A stretch of DNA of 41,954 bases. It comes from Actinomortierella ambigua. Taxonomy: Eukaryota > Mortierellomycota > Mortierellomycetes > Mortierellales > Mortierellaceae. Below the pieces are notes generated by a model, which saw only the letters and a list, made by a program, of their open reading frames with translations, ran no database searches and was not told where the DNA came from. Every line of letters starts with the position of its first letter. Position 1 is the stretch's first letter. The DNA lies in contig JAAAJB010000307.1 in the NCBI GenBank assembly GCA_016098155.1, forward strand, positions 1-41,954, read 5' to 3'. Shown piece by piece: positions 1 through 8,592 of the stretch. The position numbers and the translations under genes are program-made.

Positions 1-44
1 AAGGTATCGAGTAGGAAAACGTAGCGAGCGGAGAATGTGGTGGG

Positions 45-104
45 AAGGTGTATGGTAAGGTGTATGGTAAGGTGTACGGGAAGGTGTACGGGAAGGTGTA
101 TGGG
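45..104. repeat. 12-bp tandem repeat
   Basis: Five head-to-tail copies of a 12-nt unit close to AAGGTGTATGGT, with T/C and TAA/GGG variants. It is a simple minisatellite with no coding support. Confidence 0.85.
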
Positions 105-162
105 TATGTGTAGGCAAGAGTCAACAGGCAAAAGAGGAGATAGAAAAATGGAGAGAATGCAA

Positions 163-432
163 GAGAAAGAGAGAGAGGGAGAAGGAGAGAGGGAGAAGGA
201 GAGAGGGAGAAAGAGAGAGAGGGAGAAAGAGAGAGAGGGAGAAAGAGAGAGAGGGAGAAAGAGGTTGAGGGAGAAAGAGGTTGAGGGAGAAAGAGGTTGA
301 GGGAGAAAGAGAGAGAGGGAGGGAGAGAGAGAGGGAGGGAGAGAGAGAGGGAGGAGAGAGAGAGAGAGAGAGAGGGAGAAAGAGAGAGAAAGAGAGAGAA
401 AGAGAGAAACAGAGAAAGATAGAGAAAGATAG
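163..432. repeat. Purine-rich minisatellite
   Basis: About 270 nt that are almost entirely A and G on the plus strand. It is built from a 16-nt unit, GAGGGAGAAAGAGAGA, and a variant ending in GGTT that occurs three times in a row. The long open frames here are artefacts of the repeat. Such a polypurine tract could form triplex DNA, but nothing shows that it does. Confidence 0.9.
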
Positions 433-1530
433 AGAAAGATGGAGAGGAAAGGCAATTTTGGCTGGTAAATGTGCCTGGCTGCTTGCTGGGATCAGAACAG
501 CTCAGATGAGAAATACGTCGAATGTTTCATGTGGTAGTACATTGAGAACCTTAACGTGCCATCACTTCCAGAAAATGCTGTGTAAATAGTTCATAGTCAG
601 GCTGTAGTTGTTGATTTCTAAAGGCGGACACCCACAGAGAGTTCTTATCCCTCTCTCGACGCCACGACAGCTACCATTGCTTTATTGTTTCTTACATCCT
701 TATGCCAATACAAGGTGTTTGTTGATATGTATTTTTTACGGGCCTCCGAAGAGGGTTATATTGTCCAGCACGCGTCTACATTAGGGAGGAACTAAGTCTT
801 TCTAACTACCTACGCTGTGTAGAAGGCCAAAGAAATGATATACGGGGGGGGGGGGTGACGTCTTTCGCAACGGGGAGGACGAGGGATTACACTAACAACG
901 AGGGTGTGTTGGCATGGGTATTGGTCTTTGGTATTTGGGTCTGAATCTTATTTTTGAGTGCGGACGGAGCAAGGAGGAAAGAGATTGAAGACACCGGAAG
1001 TCGAACCCGACTCGGCCGTTGGGCACCAATCGATTACGCCAGGTTGGCAGCGGAACAGCCTAATGTCCTATTCAGAACGTGTGTTTCTTGATAGTAACGA
1101 GTTTGCGACGAACACGGACTATCGAAGATATCATTTACCTATCCTTCATGGACGGCACTGTTAGCACCTCAGACACGCAGCCTAGCTATTGGGCACTTGA
1201 GAGACATTTGGCCCTAACGTGGTGGTGCCAAAGAAAGTTCATCACAAAGAAATTCAGAAGATTCGCCTGCAACGTGGATCACCACTCCTCCTCGACTGCC
1301 GTATTTACACCACAGCCCACACAACCCAATCACCATGGTGATCAAAACACTAGCCACAGATATCACAGCACAAGAGTCGCATATGTGTCGCTACGCATAT
1401 TTTGAGGCTGTCTTAGAAGAGGGCGTGGTGGCAGTGATAGTAGCGGTGACATTGGGGGGAATCTATGGCCGTAGTATGAAATGACCGAGGATGTACTTGA
1501 TCCAATCATTTATTACGTGGAAGGGAAGAC
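433..1530. other. Intergenic, no gene seen
   Basis: I see no convincing coding frame. The stretch contains a G11 homopolymer near 845-855 and, on the minus strand, a tRNA-like A box (1026-1041) and B box (996-1007) described separately. Confidence 0.6.
985..1041 (-). other. tRNA-like A/B-box relic
   Basis: Reading the minus strand, TGGCGTAATCGATTGG (1041-1026) matches an RNA polymerase III A box or tRNA D-arm, and GGTTCGACTTCC (1007-996) matches a B box or T-loop. A five-pair T stem with wobble pairs can be drawn. The boxes start only 34 nt apart, about 10 nt less than in a tRNA, and the acceptor strands do not pair, so this is not a functional tRNA. It could be a tRNA pseudogene or the head of a tRNA-derived SINE. 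Confidence 0.25.
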
Positions 1531-2240
1531 TTATCTACGCATGACAAATAGAAGGACAAGGAGAGGGAGCAAGAGTGTGGCCATACTTGGAAGGGCCCTG
1601 ATGGTTGCAGCGTCAGATGCATAGTACAAAGCACCCGTGTGGAAGGTTCTAGCGCATGGGAGGTACATCGCGTTAGGTTCGTCTGAGTAGTATCCGAGAC
1701 CGCCACTTTTAACAGGGATGACATCGGTGCCATTTAAGAGATGGGTTCCGTTAATCACGGGGCCACCATCTGTGAATTTGTCACCAAGGACATAGCAGCA
1801 GCTGTTGCATTCATGGATTTCCGCGGGCGCCACCTTTCCAAGAGGTCCCAGTGATACTTCCGGCGAGTTCATGATCTAGTTAGAAGTGATTTCCATGAGA
1901 AATTTGTTAGGATATGACCAGACAAGTCGGGGCATGTCTTCAAAAAAATGCGTGGCAATCAACCAGGTTCTTCCTTACACGAGTAATCTAGTGACTGATT
2001 CTTTGATGGCCTTGCGAGGGATACGATATTGTGAGACTTGAGGTGTCAGCAATGGTTCTAGGGAAGGAAGGAATTCGTATGTTGACGAATGGCTTGGAGG
2101 GATAAGCTTGATGGTGGTCGAACCGCGTTGGAGAGTGATGGCTTTTATGTGTTACTTTGGTTCTGCCTACTTTGGTTCTGCCCCGATAATTTTTCCGTAT
2201 TTCAACTACTCCCAGGTAGCCGCGAGCGGATAACTCGTTT
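1531..2240 (-). CDS. Unrecognised protein, exon structure uncertain
   Basis: The clearest coding segment is 1875-1531, open for 114 residues from the exon edge with ATG at 1872. It has clustered Cys (CNSCC), two NGT sequons and a C-terminal hydrophobic stretch (MATLLLPLLVLLFVMRR) that suggests a membrane or GPI-type tail. An upstream segment, 2142-1981, is also open with fungal-looking codons. It joins in phase if the intron is 1980-1876, whose donor GTGTAA is weak but which has two CTAAC branch-like sites. A third piece begins at 2240 after an excellent pyrimidine tract ending in CAG. The frame between pieces two and three does not join cleanly near a duplicated 15-mer (about 2152-2182), so this may be a damaged gene. 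No start exon was found and I recognise no family. Confidence 0.4.
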
Positions 2241-2259
2241 CTGGTCAAAAAAAAAAAAG

Positions 2260-3792
2260 AGAGAGAGAGTGACAGATCCAAAGCAATGCTGTGGAAGGAG
2301 AGGGCTTGTCTCTCTCTGCATCCAATCTCTCTTTACATTCTTCGTGCAGCTTGTACACTCTGGGTACCAGATGCTAACGAACTCTAATCGGATAACCTTA
2401 TTATCGATTTAGAGCAAGCAAAAGGGCCAAGGCATTTTAAGCCCACCTCGCTACAGTGTCTGTGGTGGACAAAACTCTTGGAGGTACAAATGAGATACAA
2501 AGGTATCCCTCTCAGCAGAGTTTAGGCTAATAGGAGTGGTAGAGTAACACACTGCGGTATTGGTGACCGTCGCGGCACGGTGAACCGTGATAGGCACTCT
2601 TTTCACCAGGCTTGGATATGAAATTTTGCAAGATGTGGGGCACCTCTTTCACTAAGAAAACTCACACAGCTATAAAACACAAGAATAGCGACACATCAAT
2701 ATGACTATCGGCCATGACACCCAAGTCAGGATGTTGGAGCTATGAGGAGAATGTAGTCCTATGTCGACTAGCAGGAAAATGTGGATGCCACTCAACGGTC
2801 AGTCGCATACTCCAGTAACGGAAAGAAGTAGCAAAGAATCAACCTGCGGCTTGTCCTATCCCCGGGTGTCCTCTGTTACCACCAGCATGGCCTCCCCGTA
2901 CACGCCCGTCCACCAATTTTTACATGAACCGCGCTGGAAGGGTACGCGTCCTAGAGTGGAAAAAGAGTGCCTACACTTATAGTCGACCGATCGGATGTGC
3001 TTCCCGTGGTGTACAAGTTGGGCTCCTTTCTCGTTCGTTGAGGATAGGATTTGCCATCGCGTTCCGGTGGTCGGACATTCGAAGGATCTCTCTTCCGAGG
3101 CCGCTGCGAATGGTATCCACTCATGTCGACAGACGAGGCTTAGCGTCGTGGCGACAGCTGCATGCAGAATCTCATCAGAACTAGAGGGGCTACGAACTTA
3201 CGAGGGGCTGGGTTTGGAACTAGCGCCTTGTGAGTACGAGAGGATCAAGTCCCCAGCCTCTTCAACATTCCTGGTAAGCCTGAGAAAGAAAGTTAACATG
3301 CATAGCAATCTTTCTTCAAGAATCGCCTTGAAATTTCAGCAAACTTAAAATTGGGTTTCTCAGCCCGATGTGTGATGGTGGTATGTACATGCTAAGTCCT
3401 ATCCATGCTTTGGGAACCTAAATATGGGTCAAAAGTACTCGTTAAATTCCAGACCAACTCAGTTTTTCCTGCTGCTGTAAAATGCGTCGTTGCTGGGCAC
3501 CTTATGTGGTGAAGTTTACCCAGGCATGCTCAACTATCCGTCCTTTCAAGACTAAGTTTTAAAGTGGACGTGAGATACCAAGACGTGCCGATGCTGTGCT
3601 TTTCGTGGAGTTGCATTCGTCGAGGCACACAGCTCATTGGGGACATGCCGTGGCTCCCAAGTGCGATACTTTTTAGATCTTTGTCCATGGCGAAAGCGTA
3701 TTCTCGCTGGTATCCAAGTGCGAGTGAGATGGAACATTCGCTGATACAGGATTATTGGATGCTCCGTCATTGACCTCAGAGGAAAATAGACA
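2260..3792. other. Intergenic, no gene seen
   Basis: Frames of 60-117 codons occur on both strands here but overlap each other, lack fungal-like codon choice and show no motif. I support no gene. The end of the stretch leads into a TATA box. Confidence 0.5.
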
Positions 3793-3801
3793 TATAAAAG
3801 G
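3793..3801 (+). promoter_or_regulatory. TATA box
   Basis: TATAAAAGG, about 25 nt before an ATG (3818) and about 270 nt upstream of the coding-like region at 4.07 kb. It is the best core-promoter match in this part of the window. It fits a short leader exon ending at a GTAAGG donor (3930), with an intron that has CTAAC and ends in TTTACAG at 4061. Confidence 0.45.
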
Positions 3802-4267
3802 ATGGGTTTCCCCGATAATGTGGTCCATCAACACACTCATTCTTCAAGTCCCACATCCTTCATTTCCTGCCACATCCCCCAACATCCCCCAACACAACCG
3901 CCCAACACAACCGCCGAACATACCTTCTTGTAAGGCCATCCATACAGCTATCGGGTTGCATCTGACGACAAACGTTGATCGACAAAGCAACTTTTGTCAG
4001 CGTTGTTGTGACTAGGTGAAAATGCCTTCAACTAACTATGTACCATGAATGTTGTTTACAGGTAACCATTATGGTTTGGATTCTCTCCCGCATGGCCGAA
4101 GTGGTCACCCTCATGACCGCCCTCGCTACCATCATCCCTCCTGACCTCAACCGAGGATCGCTTACTTTCCGACTCTGGGTCGGAAGAGACAGAGTCGAGT
4201 CGGGAGTCGATTTGAGCGAGTCCGGGGGTGACATCCCTGAAATCCAGGTCTGGGACACAGCGAATAA

Positions 4268-5074
4268 GTTCACGGACAGTACTTCGCGAAAAAGAAGGTG
4301 AAGAGCAATGAACAGTTCAGTGACGATCTCCGGCTTTCCAGCGCATCTCAGATTGCAAACATCTGGCTCCTCACGCGAAGCGATTATGGCCATCGCACGG
4401 ATGGCATTTGCATGGCGACCTTTTCCTGGCAGGCTAGCGACAACATTCCTCCCTCTGCTTCGGCAAACTCGGGAGTTTTGCCCGGCGACTTGCTGTACCT
4501 CTGCGGCTACCCGTGGAACTACTCCGGACACGTGGTCAGGGGCCGCGGTCTTCGCTGTGCGTGGCTCGATGCCGACAACACTGCTCCGGGCTCTGCATAC
4601 TTCATCAACATCAACACCGGCGTCTTGGGACAAGAAAACATCGGCTCTTTCGAGGGCAAAAACCTTTGCGGTCTCGGTGTTGGTGTTGCCGCTGGTGAAC
4701 GCTACCGGAAGCGAGCCCTCGAGGGTGACATCGCGGCTCACAAGAAGGCTTTCGGTAACCGAGCTCGTGTCCACCAATCGCTCAGTGCCGTCGCTTTGTG
4801 CGACAGCCCAACCTCTTGGGGTTCCTCGTTCTACAGCATCGACGAGGGTGTCTTCTGCGACATGTCGACCAAGACAAAGTACAAGATCTGCGATGCAAAC
4901 TCGACCAAGCCATGCGCTGCCTACGAGCAGACCTTGAAGCGTGACGGTTCCAGCAAGATTGTGATCCAGAATCCTGGAGCCAAATCTTCCACCAAGCCAA
5001 TTGAGTTTGTCGCCGAGTACTTCACCACCACCGACATTAATGGAACCGTGATCGATGACGGCACGGGTCTCTAA
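4268..5074 (+). CDS. Unrecognised protein, 3' exon
   Basis: A single frame stays open from 4268 to the TAA at 5072-5074, with C-ending codons typical of the well-supported genes here. The first in-frame ATG is 4412 (220 residues), but coding-like sequence continues upstream, so the start probably lies in an earlier exon. Visible traits are several Cys, an N-glycosylation sequon (NYS) and a Gly/Leu-rich middle (NLCGLGVGVAAGERY). I see no catalytic motif. A second frame, with ATG at 4071 and a hydrophobic start, is open until 4301 and looks coding too. It is offset by one base, which means either an unresolved intron or a frameshift near 4265. A possible leader exon (3818-3929) with a good GTAAGG donor precedes it. 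Family unknown. Confidence 0.55.
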   Translation, partial: VHGQYFAKKKVKSNEQFSDDLRLSSASQIANIWLLTRSDYGHRTDGICMATFSWQASDNIPPSASANSGVLPGDLLYLCGYPWNYSGHVVRGRGLRCAWLDADNTAPGSAYFININTGVLGQENIGSFEGKNLCGLGVGVAAGERYRKRALEGDIAAHKKAFGNRARVHQSLSAVALCDSPTSWGSSFYSIDEGVFCDMSTKTKYKICDANSTKPCAAYEQTLKRDGSSKIVIQNPGAKSSTKPIEFVAEYFTTTDINGTVIDDGTGL

Positions 5075-5208
5075 GGCCTATTTTGGAAGGGACGCAGTGT
5101 ACATGCCTTCATTCTTATTGCACCACGACATTCTTTTTCATCATCTACATAAATATATGCCTTTTTATTCGAGTACTGAACGCGACTGAATGGCTTCTTA
5201 GATTATAT

Positions 5209-5214
5209 AATAAA
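5209..5214 (+). terminator. Polyadenylation signal AATAAA
   Basis: AATAAA 135 nt after the stop of the unrecognised gene ending at 5074, in an AT-rich stretch. The spacing is right for its 3' end. Confidence 0.5.
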
Positions 5215-6537
5215 AAGATTTTTAGAAGACACCACCATTGGTTCCAAGGCCTCGAGAGTGTGATTGTGCGTGTCTGAAGGAGCACCGCATGGAGCTGCTA
5301 GTCAGGGGATATTGGTCGCATCAAGTACTTACTCACCAATGGTCACCGTCATTATTAATGATGGAGACAAGAGTAACACATTGATGGTTCTATATATCTG
5401 TTATGACTTTCTGTACGTCACATAGGCTGGCATGGGCGGAGGAGTTGGGACACGGATTTTCCTCGAGCATGCTTGTCAATGCCAGGTTAATTGGGTGGTT
5501 GTGGATATTTTTTTATCCGCAGATGAATGGAAGAAGTGAGGGGGGAAGTGAAAACATTATATATGTAGTGGATAACAAGCACACATATGCATGGACTTCG
5601 GATAAAGATGACAAGATATAGCGGTTCATGCGCAAATCATGCACGGATGAGTAAACACGGGAGATCCTGGCATTGCCTCCTCGTTGTGGCTTCCTTCACG
5701 ATCGTTGTAATGGCTTTGGTTTATTAGGCGTCGCGACTACCGTCATTCATATCTCTATCTTTTCGCGATCTGCTTCTGCCTTCATAAGATCATCCATCGA
5801 TTTCTCTGCAAAATCTGGCAAGAACATCCGCAATCGCATAAAAAAAGGAGAAGGCTGAGCCCTTTGTTAAGAGGCATCCACTCGTAGCACCAAGCGATAC
5901 TAACTGCTGGGGAACACAGTAACAGGCATGAAAGTGAGTGGATGGTTGGTTACATACTCATGCACCTTTTTTTCCTCTCTCCATGCAATCGGTAGCCCTC
6001 AATTCCTGTTCCTTCGTTTCTTCCGCCGAGTGCTTTAGCCATTTTGTGTTTGTCTGTCCATCATATCGAGTACCAACCATCCAATCGAGTTGATTCGAGT
6101 CGTAGTGGCAGCCCTCACTCGATTCCATCAACTCGACCAGTTCGGGTTGCATTGAGCCGAGTTGTCAGAAAGGTGGACTCGAAAATCACCGAGTTTGACG
6201 AGGAGAACTCGGCTCAAATTTGTATTTGAGTGGCGGCATTGAGGCTAAAAAGGAAAGAATCTCAGCTTTGACTGAGAATTGTATGCATGTATGTCCCTCG
6301 AGCTTTGTGCCCCTGCCCTGTCTCTCTTGCTTTGGGGAGCATACGCCCGCCTCTTTTTGCCCTCTCCTCACCTTATTGCTCGCATAAGCAACAAGTCGAG
6401 GTGTATTAAACACAAACAGACAAAGTTATGTTTGGCAACCATTAACGGCAAGGAAAAACACATCCCCACACGTAGGGTGAATAAAAGGACTACAGTGAGG
6501 CAGAAAGGAAAATAAAACTAACGTGCATCCGTTGTTG
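5215..6537. other. Intergenic with CGAGT cluster
   Basis: I find no supportable gene. Nine copies of CGAGT or its complement ACTCG crowd into 6067-6211. The rest is AT-leaning sequence with short random frames. Confidence 0.5.
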
Positions 6538-7055
6538 CTACTCAAGCACTTTTATTATGCTCTTGCATCCAGTCTTCTTCTGCGTCGTTTTTCCGTTGTT
6601 CCTCCACAGATACGAGCCATTGTTGGGCTCGAGCCAGTCAACAATATTGTTGACAGGCTGCATCTCGCGTCGTTTACGCATCCTCCTCTGATCCTCTACA
6701 TTTGCAAGCTCTCCAGCACCAGGAATGCCTCCGCCTGTGACCTTACCCAGACGAGTCGACGCCGTTGCCAGCTTTGTTTTTCGTCAACGACGACTGGCCC
6801 ACCCCAACCTTCCCGCTCGACTCAATAGTCAAGGTTGAAGGGGTTGAGGTGGATCACACCCACCATGGCGTTGGTGTCCCCGGGGTATCCATTGCTTCCA
6901 GAAACAGGGGCCAGGTCTGAGAAATCAAGCGTTGACGAGGTCTCTCCCGTACCACCAATGTTGTTGTGGATGCTCAGAGCTGAGCCTGGTCGACTTGCCA
7001 TGCGGCCCAGGGCGTCGTCGTCATAGTCATCCGAGCCTCGTCTTGCGCAAATTGG
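6538..7055 (-). CDS. 3' end of an unrecognised gene, two exons
   Basis: Two minus-strand segments look coding but carry no start codon long enough to stand alone. Segment 7055-6822 is open for 77 codons, with an acidic patch (SDDYDDDALG) and Ser/Gly/Asn-rich sequence, ending in NPFNLDY and a stop. Segment 6783-6538 is open for 81 codons and carries a basic stretch (MRKRREMQ). They join in frame if an intron of about 90 nt starts at a GTGGGT inside the first segment, contains CTTGAC and ends at AACAAAG. Otherwise the first stop is the true C terminus. The 5' part is missing: upstream lie short tandem repeats and a piggyBac-derived ORF on the same strand. This may be the tail of a gene interrupted by a mobile element. 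Confidence 0.35.
6632..6659. repeat. 28-bp near-perfect palindrome
   Basis: A perfect 18-nt palindrome, GTCAACAATATTGTTGAC (6637-6654), is extended by AGCC and GGCT arms after one unpaired A on each side. It lies inside a minus-strand coding-like segment, so it may be chance, a binding site or a hairpin. Confidence 0.6.
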
Positions 7056-7103
7056 TCACAGTTCTGCACTCAAAATTGGTCACATTTCTGCACTCAAATT
7101 TGG
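7048..7103. repeat. 23/24-bp direct tandem repeat
   Basis: Two and a half copies of a unit close to CAAATTGGTCACAGTTCTGC plus ACT (7048-7070 and 7071-7094, then a partial copy). The copies differ by one inserted A and one or two substitutions. The repeat sits between the piggyBac-type ORF and the coding fragment downstream of it, where a transposon end or its footprint could be. Confidence 0.7.
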
Positions 7104-7131
7104 ACTCTGTAAGCAATATGTTGGAGCCTCA

Positions 7132-7572
7132 TCAAACAACACTAGTCTCCACAGTGTGGTAGTCCTTGAAGCACGGGAAGGTGCAGAGGAAGATCTTGCA
7201 CTGGCTACACATGGTGTAGGTCTGTCCGGCTCTAGCCCTGGTGCCCTGTAGCCGGCACCAGTGGCAGTGCTGTCTGTTGAGGGCCTTCTCGGGCAAATGC
7301 TGGCCAACAAGACGCGTGTTTGGGAGCGGCTCCTTCCTGCTGTTTGGAGTGATATACCCTGCTCGTTTACTGGGTCTATCGAGCTTCTTGGTCGTCCTCT
7401 TCACCAAAGACCTCGTCTTGACCTCTGCATCGGCTGCCTGCAGCTCGTCCTTCTCAGGTCTCTTGGCTTTGGTCGGGTCGGGGGTATTAGCCGACTGCCG
7501 TTTCCTTATGCATGTGTAGGGTTTCTGTTTTGGCATGTCTCCCGTCATTGATGTTGATTGTGCTTCGTGCAT
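7132..7572 (-). pseudogene. Solo piggyBac transposase C-terminal zinc domain
   Basis: 146-residue frame with an ATG at 7572. The last 50 residues carry the Cys-rich domain that ends piggyBac (DDE_Tnp_1_7) transposases: C103-x2-C106, C122-x2-C125, C130-x3-C134 and H139, finishing in the family-like PCFKDYHT. In full transposases this cross-brace zinc finger follows the catalytic DDE core and helps bind the element ends. Here no DDE core precedes it. The first 90 residues are a basic, Lys/Arg/Pro-rich linker. It is either a truncated element or a small domesticated protein that kept only the DNA-binding part. The frame is intact, with no internal stop, so loss of function is an inference. Confidence 0.7.
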
Positions 7573-7757
7573 TCGGAATTGGAGAGCTGTTTGATGCCCT
7601 CCATTTGGGGAAAATAACTGTATTAGAATTTAAAGATATCGCATGTTCTATGCAAGCTGCCCTTCAAGTCTGACAGAGTTGCGCGCACTGAGGGACAAAG
7701 TCGCCCATGTTTTGCACACCAGTGGCTACTCGCTAGCACTTGCTCTTTGGGCAATAT

Positions 7758-8440
7758 CTACATCGCCTTCGTCCTTCTCCGCCTTCTTATTTTGCCCACA
7801 AATGTGTTTTCCCTATCACAGGAGGCTTTAATAGGCAGATCGAGCACGGCACTTCTGACACCAGCTGGTACGGAGATGATCTTATGTTGAGCAGCTTGAA
7901 AGTAGGAAAACTCCATTAGTGACCGTAGCAGGTTGTCGTGTTTAGAGATGCTGGGTTGCTCGATGATTCGTGTGCCTTCGAGGTGGGGGCGCAGTGACAC
8001 TGAGGCTACCAGCGACGAGATACAGGAAAGGACAGAGAGGCGTGAAGGGGTGAGCAAGTGAGCAAGTGAAACTGCGTGCAGAAATGTCAAGCAATGTGGT
8101 GGCTCACTCAAAACAGCAGCATGCTGTAAGGATAGAGGAAGGAGACTGTTCCAAGATTTGGAAAGCATCGCAGTACTCTGCATTCGCCTCGGAGAGCATT
8201 TTGTTAGTCACCACCGTCCAAGGATTCAGTGCTGAGAGACTGAGGGACATACAAGCACGCTCCAACGCATGCATTCCCTAGGTTGGCAGGGTGGCAGGAG
8301 AGCAGATTCCACTGACTTGGGTTAGGGCTGGTCTACCCGGCAGAGGTTCCAGGTACCGAATGGTATAGAAAGACGGCATCGTGTCTGTCGGCGAGTTCCT
8401 GCAGCAGTGCGATGTCTTCCTGACAAAGACGACGGTAGCT
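7758..8440 (-). pseudogene. Gene relic, coding-like exon pieces
   Basis: Three minus-strand pieces look like exons: about 8440-8357 (helical, charged), 8277-8108 (56 codons after a CTAG acceptor, ending at a GTGAGC donor) and about 8006-7758 (ending in a basic tail GKIRRRRRTKAM). Possible splice sites exist, but the phases of pieces two and three do not match and no start codon was found. I recognise no domain. Short high-GC segments can look coding by chance, and a plus-strand frame also overlaps at 7643-7831. The GT47 gene starts divergently at 8593, leaving little promoter room. A decayed gene is the simplest reading. Confidence 0.3.
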
Positions 8441-8592
8441 GCCGCCAAGAGTCGTGTGAGAGGTGGAAGTGGATGAGAGAAAGGACAGTGGGCAAGTTTA
8501 GCTGATTTGTTCAGCCAATCATACTTATATGTAGAAACTTCCTCCTCTCTTCTTCTTCTCACCCATCACTCTTAGCTCGGGTGGCTACTGGC

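Noticed and set aside
37..589. Arg/Glu/Lys-rich open frames
   Set aside because: Direct translation of the purine minisatellite.
4028..4777. 249-codon minus-strand frame
   Set aside because: Antisense to the plus-strand gene whose codons look better. Val/Ala/Ser-rich without motif. Kept only as a weak alternative.
7241..7551. Plus-strand frames of 92-96 codons
   Set aside because: Shadows opposite the piggyBac-type zinc domain.
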